In this document: positions 56,334-64,000 of the stretch, piece by piece
How the letters are laid out: each line of letters begins with the position of its first letter
Position numbering within the stretch: the first letter of the stretch is position 1
Assembly: GCA_025358085.1 (NCBI GenBank)
Contig: JANYKT010000010.1
Coordinates: forward strand, 1 to 64,000
DNA: 64,000 bases
DNA from: Deltaproteobacteria bacterium
GTDB taxonomy: Bacteria; Myxococcota; Myxococcia; Myxococcales; 40CM-4-68-19
Reading direction: 5' to 3'
Position numbers and translations under genes: made by a program
Notes under the pieces: generated by a model
Told to the model about the DNA's origin: nothing
Seen by the model: only the letters and a program-made list of their open reading frames with translations
The model's database searches: none

Positions 56334-57409
56334 GCGAGCGAATCGCAGCGGAGCTGCCGGCTGCGGAGCTGCCGCGCCGGCAGGTGCGCGTGCAGCGGGT
56401 CACTCTCGCGCACGGCGGCGGCGGCAAGGCGATGAAGGACCTGATCCACGATGTCTTCGTCCAGGCGTTCGACAACCCGCTCTTGAACGGGCTCGAGGAT
56501 CAGGCGCGCTTCGACCTCGCCTCGCTCTCCGCGCGCGGAGACCGGCTCGCGTTCACCACCGACTCGTACGTCGTCCACCCGCTCTTCTTCCCCGGCGGCG
56601 ACATCGGCAAGCTCGCCGTCTATGGAACGGTCAACGATCTGGCGGTCGGCGGCGCGGTGCCGCTCTACCTCTCCTGCGCTGCAATCCTCGAAGAGGGAAT
56701 CGAGGTGGAATTGCTGCGCCGGGTGGCGCGCTCGATGGCGCAGGCGGCGAAGCTTGCGGGCGTGCAGATCGTCACCGGGGATACCAAAGTGGTGCAGCGC
56801 GGAGCCTGCGACAAGCTCTTCCTGACGACGACGGGAGTGGGCGTGATCCCAAAGGGTCGCGAGCTGGGAGCGCACCTGGCGCGGCCAGGGGACGTGGTCC
56901 TGGTGAATGGCCTGCTGGGCGACCACGGCGCGGCCATCCTCGGGGCGCGCGGCGACATGCAGCTCGACAGCCCGATCGAGAGCGACTGCGCGCCGCTGCA
57001 TGGTTTGATCGAAGCCCTGCTCGCCGCGGCGCCCGGGACGCGTTGTTTGCGCGATGCAACCCGGGGCGGCGTGGCAACGGTGCTCAACGAGATGGCAGAG
57101 GCCTCGCGCGTCTCCATCGAAATCCTCGAGGAAGAGACGCCGCTGCGACGGGAGGTCAAAGGGTTTTGTGAGATCCTCGGGCTCGACCCGCTCTATCTCG
57201 CAAACGAAGGAAAGATCGTCGCCGTGCTTCCGGCCGCCGAAGCGAAAGCGGGCCTCGCCGCCCTGCGCTCCCATGAGTTTGGCCGCGACGCCGCCATCAT
57301 CGGAACGGTCGGCTCGGGCGAGGCGGGCAGGGTGACCATGCGGACAGTGTTTGGGGGCGTTCGCATCGTCGACATGCTGGTCGGCGAGCAGCTGCCGCGC
57401 ATCTGCTGA
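56330..57409 (+). CDS. hypE: hydrogenase expression/formation protein HypE
   Basis: LAHGGGGKAMKDLI; C-terminal PRIC. Confidence 0.95.
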   Translation: MSERIAAELPAAELPRRQVRVQRVTLAHGGGGKAMKDLIHDVFVQAFDNPLLNGLEDQARFDLASLSARGDRLAFTTDSYVVHPLFFPGGDIGKLAVYGTVNDLAVGGAVPLYLSCAAILEEGIEVELLRRVARSMAQAAKLAGVQIVTGDTKVVQRGACDKLFLTTTGVGVIPKGRELGAHLARPGDVVLVNGLLGDHGAAILGARGDMQLDSPIESDCAPLHGLIEALLAAAPGTRCLRDATRGGVATVLNEMAEASRVSIEILEEETPLRREVKGFCEILGLDPLYLANEGKIVAVLPAAEAKAGLAALRSHEFGRDAAIIGTVGSGEAGRVTMRTVFGGVRIVDMLVGEQLPRIC

Positions 57410-57430
57410 GGCTGGAACCGGAGATAGAAG

Positions 57431-57769
57431 ATGCACGAACTGGGCATCACGCGAAACATCGTCGCTATCGTGGCCGACGCCGCGAAAGGGCGCCGCGTGA
57501 CCCGCATTCACGTCGAGGTCGGGAAGCTCTCCGGGATCCTCGCCCAGGCCATCGTCTTCTGCTTCGATGTGGTCGCCCAAGGCACCGCCATCGAGGGTGC
57601 CGCGCTTTCGATTCACGAGGTGGAGGGCCGAGCGAATTGCCGGGCCTGCGGTGCCGAGTTCGCCACCCCGACTCTATTCACGCCGTGCGGCTGCGGCAGC
57701 CGCGACCTCGTTCGCCTCGCGGGCGAGGAGCTGAAGATCAAGACCATGGAACTCGAGGAGGCAGCCTGA
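57431..57769 (+). CDS. hypA: hydrogenase nickel insertion protein HypA
   Basis: MHELGIT N-terminus; two Cys pairs (CRAC, CGCG). Confidence 0.94.
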   Translation: MHELGITRNIVAIVADAAKGRRVTRIHVEVGKLSGILAQAIVFCFDVVAQGTAIEGAALSIHEVEGRANCRACGAEFATPTLFTPCGCGSRDLVRLAGEELKIKTMELEEAA

Positions 57770-58621
57770 ATGTGCGCGACCTGTGGGTGCTCGGACGGAG
57801 CGGTGTCGAGAGTCGTAGGCGAGCAGACTCACGATCATGAGCATTCGCATGATCACGGCGGGCACACCCACGATCATGAGCACTCGCATGATCACGGCGG
57901 ACACACTCACGATCATGAGCACTCGCATGATCACGAACAGAGCGCGCGAAAGACGATTTCGCTCGAACAGGGAGTGCTCGCTAAAAACGACGCGCTCGCT
58001 GCGAAGAATCGGGCCTGGTTTGCCGGACGCGAGATCCTGGCGCTGAACCTGGTCAGCTCGCCGGGTTCGGGAAAGACGACGCTCCTCGAGCGGACCATCC
58101 GCGATCTGAAAGGCGAGTTCGGCATCGCGGTCATCGAAGGTGATCAGGAGACGAGCAACGACGCCGATCGCATTCGCGCCGCGGGCGCGCCGGCGGTACA
58201 GGTGAACACCGGCACCGGCTGCCATCTGGAGGCGGAGATGGTCGCGCGGGGACTCGGCGTGCTCAAGCCTGTGGCCCGTTCGGTGCTGCTGATCGAGAAC
58301 GTGGGCAACCTGGTCTGTCCCGCGATGTTCGACCTGGGCGAGCGCGCCAAGATCGTCGTCCTCTCGGTCACCGAGGGAGAGGACAAGCCGCTCAAATATC
58401 CCCATATGTTCCGTGCCGCCCAGGTGATGCTGCTCAACAAGATCGATCTGTTGCCCCACGTCGATTTCAATGTTGCGGCGGTGATCGAGAACGCGCGGCT
58501 CGTCAACCCGGGCATCGAGATCATTCAACTGTCTGCGCGGAGCGGCGCGGGGCTCGACAAGTGGTACGGATGGATTCGACGGCAGGCGGCCTCGCCTGCA
58601 GCCCTCGCAGTTGAAAGCTGA
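57770..58621 (+). CDS. hypB: hydrogenase nickel insertion GTPase HypB with His-rich domain
   Basis: [10 protein letters not shown]; ([13 protein letters not shown])n; [13 protein letters not shown]-loop; NKIDLL. Confidence 0.96.
   Translation: MCATCGCSDGAVSRVVGEQTHDHEHSHDHGGHTHDHEHSHDHGGHTHDHEHSHDHEQSARKTISLEQGVLAKNDALAAKNRAWFAGREILALNLVSSPGSGKTTLLERTIRDLKGEFGIAVIEGDQETSNDADRIRAAGAPAVQVNTGTGCHLEAEMVARGLGVLKPVARSVLLIENVGNLVCPAMFDLGERAKIVVLSVTEGEDKPLKYPHMFRAAQVMLLNKIDLLPHVDFNVAAVIENARLVNPGIEIIQLSARSGAGLDKWYGWIRRQAASPAALAVES
57830..57934 (+). repeat. 39-bp coding tandem repeat, about 2.7 units (His-rich metal-binding segment)
   Basis: Units begin at 57830, 57869 and 57908; [13 protein letters not shown]. 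Confidence 0.9.
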
Positions 58622-58637
58622 AGCAAGGAGTCAGGCA

Positions 58638-59336
58638 ATGTTTCCTATCCTCGGCTTGGGCTTCGCCATCGGTCTGCAGCACGCGCTCGAGGCCGATCAT
58701 CTCGCGGCCGTGGCGACCATTGCCTCGCGGCAGGGCAAGCCGAGCGATATCGTCAAGCACGGCCTGACCTGGGGGCTCGGCCACACAATCACTCTTTTCA
58801 CGCTCGCGGGCGTGGCCTTCCTGCTCGGAAGCGCAATCCCCGATGCGCTCGCCGAGCGGCTAGAGTTCGCCGTCGGCGCGATGCTCTTTCTCCTCGGCGG
58901 CCATCTCCTCGTGCGGCTCTGGCGCGAGCGGATTCACGCTCACCTTCACCAGCACGGTGAGCAGTTGCATGTGCATTTGCACAGCCACCAGGAGAAGCGC
59001 GCGCACGTCCGCGCGCCGGCGATCGAACACGCGCACGCCGGCAAAGGCTTTCGCTGGCGAACGCTCGCCGTCGGCCTGATGCATGGAATGGCCGGCTCCG
59101 CGGCGCTTCTCTTGCTGGCAATGTCCCAGGTGAAGGACCCGGTGCGGGGGCTCGCCTATATCCTCGTCTTCGGCCTGGGCTCGATGGTCGGCATGGGGGC
59201 GCTCTCGGCGCTCATCGCGGTGCCACTCGCGCTCTCGGCGCGATTCATCACCTGGGCCAACCGCGGGCTGCAGATCATCATCGGCTGCTGCACTGTTGGC
59301 CTCGGCGTAGCGACGATGATCGCGCACGCTCCGTAA
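58638..59336 (+). CDS. Ni/Co (UreH/HupE-NiCoT-like) permease
   Basis: GLQHALEADHLAAVATIAS; GLTWGLGHTITLF; His-rich loop. Confidence 0.8.
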   Translation: MFPILGLGFAIGLQHALEADHLAAVATIASRQGKPSDIVKHGLTWGLGHTITLFTLAGVAFLLGSAIPDALAERLEFAVGAMLFLLGGHLLVRLWRERIHAHLHQHGEQLHVHLHSHQEKRAHVRAPAIEHAHAGKGFRWRTLAVGLMHGMAGSAALLLLAMSQVKDPVRGLAYILVFGLGSMVGMGALSALIAVPLALSARFITWANRGLQIIIGCCTVGLGVATMIAHAP

Positions 59337-59483
59337 TCGTCGCTAGCAAGGCACCTGCCCCGCAATCCGACAGGTCCCGGATTCAAAGCCGCAGGTTCGG
59401 GAACACGTGAGTTTGGGCCGGCCGGCCTGGACGGGCGGGACAGTCGACCTTTCAGTGCAGGCGGCCTTGTGCGGAGACGGAGT

Positions 59484-60227
59484 TCAGCCGCCAGCAATCA
59501 GGCGGCCAGCGAAGAAGGTGGCGCAGGCGGCGAGTGCGCCGATCAGCGCCGTCTCCAGCCCGCTGCGCAGCCAGGGCCGGCCGGTCATGGTGGTCTTGGC
59601 CGCGCCGGCCCCGAAGAGCGCGGCGAGCGTCAGCGCGATCGAGAGCGGGAAGGCGGTCGAGATGGGAAGGGGCATCGCATACGGCAGCACCGGGAAAGCG
59701 GCGCCGAGCGCATAAGCGACGGCGACCACGATTCCCGACCGGAACGGCGTCACCGCGGGCGCGATGGCGAGGCCCAATTCGTCGGTCATCATGGTATCGA
59801 CCCAAAAGACCGGGTCGGCGGTGACGTGGTCCACCATCTGCTCCAGCGCGGGGCCGCGGAAGCCTTTGCGCTGGAAGATGAGTCGCACCTCCTTGCGTTC
59901 CTCGTCGGGGAACTCTTCGATCTCGCGCTCCTCGCGGGCACGTTCGCTGAGGATGAACTCGCGCTCGCTCTTGGCGGCGAGGAAGGCGCCGAGGCCCATG
60001 GCGATGGTGCCGCCGATCAACTCGGCGAGGCCCGCGAGAAGCACCAAGCGCGCCGAGACCGCGGCGCCGTGCACGCCCGAGACCACCGCGAAGGCCGCGA
60101 CCAGACCGTCATTGGCACCGAAGACGAGGTCCCGCAGGGAGCGGCCGCCCGGGATGTGCCCCGCCTCGGTGTGCGTGGCGCCATCGTCTTTGGTGGGGAT
60201 GCGAAAGCTGGGAAGTCCGAGGGCCAT
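59484..60227 (-). CDS. VIT1/CCC1 family transporter
   Basis: LRDLVFGANDGLVAAFAVVSGVHGA; GGTIAMGLGAFLAAKSEREF; five TM. Confidence 0.88.
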   Translation of the reverse strand: MALGLPSFRIPTKDDGATHTEAGHIPGGRSLRDLVFGANDGLVAAFAVVSGVHGAAVSARLVLLAGLAELIGGTIAMGLGAFLAAKSEREFILSERAREEREIEEFPDEERKEVRLIFQRKGFRGPALEQMVDHVTADPVFWVDTMMTDELGLAIAPAVTPFRSGIVVAVAYALGAAFPVLPYAMPLPISTAFPLSIALTLAALFGAGAAKTTMTGRPWLRSGLETALIGALAACATFFAGRLIAGG

Positions 60228-60300
60228 GTTTTCTCTGCGACGAGTTGCCACGGAAGCGGGGGCGTGACAACTGCGCGCTTGCCCGCTATCCTCATGGCCA

Positions 60301-62280
60301 ATGTTGAGACTGATTCTCACTTTCAGTATCGCCGTGTCGGCGGCCGCGCAAGCGGAACGCGCGGACGCGCTGGAATCGGCTGCCGCGACGGCGTCCGCGG
60401 CACGCTTGCCTGAAGGCGGTTCACAGGCCCAGGTGCAGGGCAACCAGCCGCTGCGCCGCGCGGTGGCGTTGCTCGATTATGTCGCTGGAGACTACGCGCA
60501 CGCGGTGGGGCCGGCAGGAGAGCTGCTTTCGCAGGCCGAGCACCAGGAGCAGATTGGCTTTGTCGAGGAGGCCGCCCGCGAAGTTCGCACGGACGCCGGC
60601 GGGGCGGGCGAGGACCTCGCTGTCCGCCTCGATGCTCTGGGCCGCGAGGTGGCTGCCCGCGCCCTGCCGGGCCTGGTCATGTCGCGCGCCAAGGCTGTCC
60701 GCGACGAGATCGCGCAGCGCTTCCGCGTCGCGCTCTTGCCGGTCAAGCCCCCCGATCTTGCTCGCGGCGCCCAGCTTTATGTCCAGTCGTGCGCCGCCTG
60801 CCATGGCCTCGACGGCCACCCCAATGCCGCCCTCGAGTTCTCGACCAGGGCGCCCGTCCTGGCCGCGCCGGGCGAGACCGCGCAGCTGGCGCCGCAAAGA
60901 GTCTTCAGCGCCGTCACCTATGGCGTCCCCAAGACCGCAATGCCCGCTTATGACGAGGCGCTCGACGACGGGCAGCGCTGGGACCTCGCGTTCTATGTGC
61001 TGACGCTGCCGCACCCAGGGAAGGGAAGCGGCGCTGACGTGGCCCGGGAAGCATTGCTGCCGAGCGGCTACCGCGAACTTTCGGTCCAGTCGGACGAGCA
61101 GCTGCAGCAGAAGCTCGCGGCCGCGGGCATCTCGACCGCGAAGCAAGCGGAGGCCATCGCGGCGTTGCGCGCCGGGCCGTTCGTCGAGCCAGCGCCGCAA
61201 GGCAGCGGACTCGCGCCGGCGCGCCGCGCGCTGCTGGCGGCATTGCAGCTCGCGCAGCAGGGAGACCGCGAGGGTGCGCGGCGCGCGGTCATCTCCGCCT
61301 ACCTCGACGACTTCGAGTCGCACGAGCCGAGCCTGCGTGCGCGCGATGCCGACCTCGTGACCCAGATCGAACAGGAGTTCGTCGCGGTGCGCTCGGGCCT
61401 GGGAACGGGAAGCCTGGACGGTGCGGAAGCGGCTGCCGCCCGCCTCGACGCGCTGCTCACCAAGGCCGACGCAAAAGGTCCCGGCGGCTGGTTGATTGCC
61501 TTCATCGCGGCGCTCGCCATCGCGCTGCGGGAGGGCGTTGAGGCAGCGCTCCTGGTCGCGGCCATGCTGGCCCTGCTTCGCAAGTCCGGCCGCCAGGGCG
61601 ACGCGCGCGCGGTGCACTTCGGCTGGATCTCCGCGCTGGGCGCGGGCGGGGTCACCTGGTGGCTCTCAGGCTTGCTGCTCAGCGACGTCTCCGGCGCGCA
61701 CCGCGAACTGGTGGAAGGGGTGCTCCAGCTGGTCACCGCCACGCTCCTTCTCTACGCGAGCCATTGGCTGCTCGCCGCCGCGAGCACGAAGAAGCTGGTC
61801 GGATTTCTCTCGGCCAAAACACTCGCGGCCGGGAGCGCCTTCGTGGCGCTGGGCCTCACCTTCGCCGCCGTCTATCGGGAGATGTTCGAGACGGTGATCT
61901 TCTTCCGCGGACTGCTGCTGGAGGTTCCCGATGCGCACGGCGCGGTGGCTCTTGGCGCCGGGGTCGGCCTGGTGCTGCTGGGCGCGCTGGTGGCGCTCTT
62001 CCAGAAGCTCGGCCGCAAGCTCAAGCCTCGCCCGCTGCTGCTGACTTGCGGCGTGCTGCTCTGCGGGCTGGCCGTGTTGATGGTCGGAAACGGCGTGCGC
62101 TCGCTGCAGGAAGTGGGGCTGCTGCCGCTCACCGTCTGGGGCGGCTTCCAGCTCCCGGCGCTTGGCGTGTACGCGACCCGCGAGGGCTTGCTGGCGCAGG
62201 CGCTCGTCTTCTTCGCCTTGGCCGGCTCGGCGCTGTGGAGCGCCACCCGCCACGCCCCGCACCCCGCCCCCGCGACTTGA
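60301..62280 (+). CDS. FTR1-family iron permease fused to a cytochrome c domain
   Basis: LYVQSCAACHGLDG heme motif; LREGVEAALLVA and YREMFETVIFFRGL (REGxE/REMFE motifs). Confidence 0.88.
   Translation: MLRLILTFSIAVSAAAQAERADALESAAATASAARLPEGGSQAQVQGNQPLRRAVALLDYVAGDYAHAVGPAGELLSQAEHQEQIGFVEEAAREVRTDAGGAGEDLAVRLDALGREVAARALPGLVMSRAKAVRDEIAQRFRVALLPVKPPDLARGAQLYVQSCAACHGLDGHPNAALEFSTRAPVLAAPGETAQLAPQRVFSAVTYGVPKTAMPAYDEALDDGQRWDLAFYVLTLPHPGKGSGADVAREALLPSGYRELSVQSDEQLQQKLAAAGISTAKQAEAIAALRAGPFVEPAPQGSGLAPARRALLAALQLAQQGDREGARRAVISAYLDDFESHEPSLRARDADLVTQIEQEFVAVRSGLGTGSLDGAEAAAARLDALLTKADAKGPGGWLIAFIAALAIALREGVEAALLVAAMLALLRKSGRQGDARAVHFGWISALGAGGVTWWLSGLLLSDVSGAHRELVEGVLQLVTATLLLYASHWLLAAASTKKLVGFLSAKTLAAGSAFVALGLTFAAVYREMFETVIFFRGLLLEVPDAHGAVALGAGVGLVLLGALVALFQKLGRKLKPRPLLLTCGVLLCGLAVLMVGNGVRSLQEVGLLPLTVWGGFQLPALGVYATREGLLAQALVFFALAGSALWSATRHAPHPAPAT
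60305..60319. promoter_or_regulatory. Fur-box-like 7-1-7 inverted repeat overlapping FTR1 start
   Basis: TGAGACTGATTCTCA compared with TGATAATnATTATCA (11/14 half-site positions). Confidence 0.4.
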
Positions 62281-62293
62281 AGACCTGCCTTGA

Positions 62294-63598
62294 CTACAGC
62301 CGCAACGTCGCGTTGGCGACGAGCCGGTCGTCGGACGTGCGCAGGTCCGGCGTGAACGTCGCGGCGGCCGGATCCCCCGCGGCCAGCGCGACTCCGCCCG
62401 GTCCGGTAATGCCGCCCGGTCCGCTGAAGTACGGCATGTTCGCCAGCCGGTGCGCGTACTCGACGCGCAGCAGCAGCCAGGGGCTGGGCAAGAAGTCCAA
62501 TGTCGCGGCCAGGCCGCCGCCGAGGAAGGCGCCTTTTTCCGGCAGCGCGTAGCGGGAGCCGAGCGGCAGCTGGGCAATCAGAGCCTGCGTTTCGTCATAG
62601 AAAAGATCGGCGCGCAGGCACGCGGCCCAGCGATCGGTGAATTCGACACGGTCGCTGATTGACGCGCCCGCCATGAAGCCGGAGGACCGCACCGAGCGAT
62701 GCTCGTAGCCGAGGTCGGCCACGATGGCCAGCGCCGAGCTCTTCACTACAGAGCCCTTCAGCCACTGCCATTGAATGAAGTTGTCGGTATAGAGCCGCAC
62801 CGCGTGCGGATCGGTCGGCTGATCCTTGCCTATATAAGTCGAATGACTGAGCGAGAGGCGCTCGCTGGGACGGTGATTGAGCTGGTATCCGCCGGCGCGC
62901 GTCTCGTGCCATTGACCGAAGGTCTGCCAGCCATTGACCAGCCAGAGCTCCAGCTTGGTGTTGCGCTCGATGTAGTACTGATTGCGGAGACCAGCGAAAT
63001 AGTACGGGGTGAAATCGGAAACGAACGGATGCGTGTAGTTCCAGTTTTCCTGGGGCAGATAACTTTCCAGCGCGAAATAGGAAGGGAAGATGCCTCCTTC
63101 CAGATTGATTCCGTGCAGCGCATGGAAGTGCCAGCCGGCGGCCGCCTGCTGCACCGGCGCGAAGGTGCGCAGGGTGAGGAACTGGCCGCGCTGCGTGCTC
63201 GCGTCCTGGCCCCAGTCCGTCTCGACATTCGACCCGGCTTGCAGGTACAGGCGACCGATGGGGCCGTTCAACCCTGCGACCTCGACGCCCAGCGCGACCA
63301 GGTTCACGGCCAGCTCATTGTGCCGCGGCGCAGTGGTGGTCTGGAAGATGGTGTGATCAACCGGCTGCGAAAACTGGAACGCATAATAGGTATCGACGAA
63401 GACCGAGCCTACGAGCGGACCCCACTTGAGCAAGGAATCAGGTTGTCGATTGCCGCCATTCAACCAGCTGTAGTCGCGATCGCCATAGGGAGCCTCGCGT
63501 TCATCGAGCGGGATCACTTTTTCGGCCTGCGCAGCCGCGGCGCAGAGGAGGAGACCGAGTAATTGAACAGGCATGCGGGAGATCCTCTGGCGTTTCAT
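62294..63598 (-). CDS. outer-membrane beta-barrel/porin-like protein
   Basis: Signal peptide MPVQLLGLLLCAAAAQA; VFVDTYYAFQFSQP, repeated amphipathic aromatic strands, C-terminal ...VANATLRL. Confidence 0.72.
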   Translation of the reverse strand: MKRQRISRMPVQLLGLLLCAAAAQAEKVIPLDEREAPYGDRDYSWLNGGNRQPDSLLKWGPLVGSVFVDTYYAFQFSQPVDHTIFQTTTAPRHNELAVNLVALGVEVAGLNGPIGRLYLQAGSNVETDWGQDASTQRGQFLTLRTFAPVQQAAAGWHFHALHGINLEGGIFPSYFALESYLPQENWNYTHPFVSDFTPYYFAGLRNQYYIERNTKLELWLVNGWQTFGQWHETRAGGYQLNHRPSERLSLSHSTYIGKDQPTDPHAVRLYTDNFIQWQWLKGSVVKSSALAIVADLGYEHRSVRSSGFMAGASISDRVEFTDRWAACLRADLFYDETQALIAQLPLGSRYALPEKGAFLGGGLAATLDFLPSPWLLLRVEYAHRLANMPYFSGPGGITGPGGVALAAGDPAAATFTPDLRTSDDRLVANATLRL

Positions 63599-63606
63599 GG
63601 GCACGT

Positions 63607-64000
63607 CTAGTCGTCGCCGCGCGAGGTGCCGGTGGGCTTGCCGACGCACCTGTGCTCCTGGCACGAAGGCGAGGTGGCGAAGGGTGGCGGACGGCACATC
63701 GGGTGGGGGCACTGCCGGCCTTTGCGGCAGGAGTTGACGTGCGCCTGGAGAGCGTCGGCTTGCTTCTTCGAGACGACGCGGGGCGCGCAAAGCATGGGGC
63801 AGCAAGCACCTGCGTCAATGAGGGTGAAGGCGCAGTCGGCGTCGGACTCGCACGAGTTGTCATCGGCCGGAGCAGCGGTTGCCCGCGAAGACCGGGCTCC
63901 CGCGGAAGCAACCTGCCGCGATTGCGCATAGCTCGCCGCGGCCTCCGACGCGGTCAGCGCGGTGGCTCCCGCTGCGGCCGCGCTTGCGTTGCGGCCTGGC
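63607..64000 (-). CDS. Cys-rich secreted protein (partial, runs off right edge)
   Basis: Open frame to window edge: DDNSCESDADCAFTLIDAGACCPMLCAPRVVSKKQADALQAHVNSCRKGRQCPHPMCR...CQEHRC. Confidence 0.55.
   Translation of the reverse strand, partial: PGRNASAAAAGATALTASEAAASYAQSRQVASAGARSSRATAAPADDNSCESDADCAFTLIDAGACCPMLCAPRVVSKKQADALQAHVNSCRKGRQCPHPMCRPPPFATSPSCQEHRCVGKPTGTSRGDD

Noticed and set aside
59337-59483. Possible tRNA/ncRNA (…ggttcgggaacac…) between Ni permease and VIT1 gene
   Set aside because: No cloverleaf pairing could be built; GGTTCG-like string alone is insufficient

Overview
High-GC bacterial chromosomal window, probably Myxococcota: it has a MYXO-CTERM-like C-terminus, an ElbD-like ether-lipid megaenzyme and DxDC/lipoprotein-rich secreted proteins. 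The left two thirds is mixed housekeeping and surface content: radical SAM plus flippase-like protein, sugar and glycosyltransferase genes, MscL, SerB, asparaginase, a FAR-AMP-ACP-PlsC fusion with a LarA-family neighbour, secreted NHL and DUF4091 proteins, and pseudogene debris. The most notable content is a contiguous hydrogenase locus at about 42.1-59.3 kb. It contains an NtrC-type sigma-54 activator, a small C4 protein, an actinobacterial-type (group 1h-like) [NiFe]-hydrogenase (hhyS, hhyL), two tandem paralogous four-Cys HiPIP-like small proteins, a maturation protease, a TPR protein, two tiny hydrophobic proteins, a NifU-Rieske fusion, an NHL protein, hypF-hypC-SIS-hypD-hypE-hypA-hypB and a Ni/Co permease-like gene. 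A VIT1-like / FTR1-cytochrome c iron locus with a Fur-box-like palindrome follows. Non-coding finds: a sigma-54 -24/-12 candidate with an upstream repeat cluster before hhyS, a 169-bp direct repeat flanking a 2.35-kb insertion between eamA and serB (its 5 mismatches are all synonymous), and a MITE/REP-like inverted-repeat element inside a CDS. Family calls are from reading the sequence; no database search was run.
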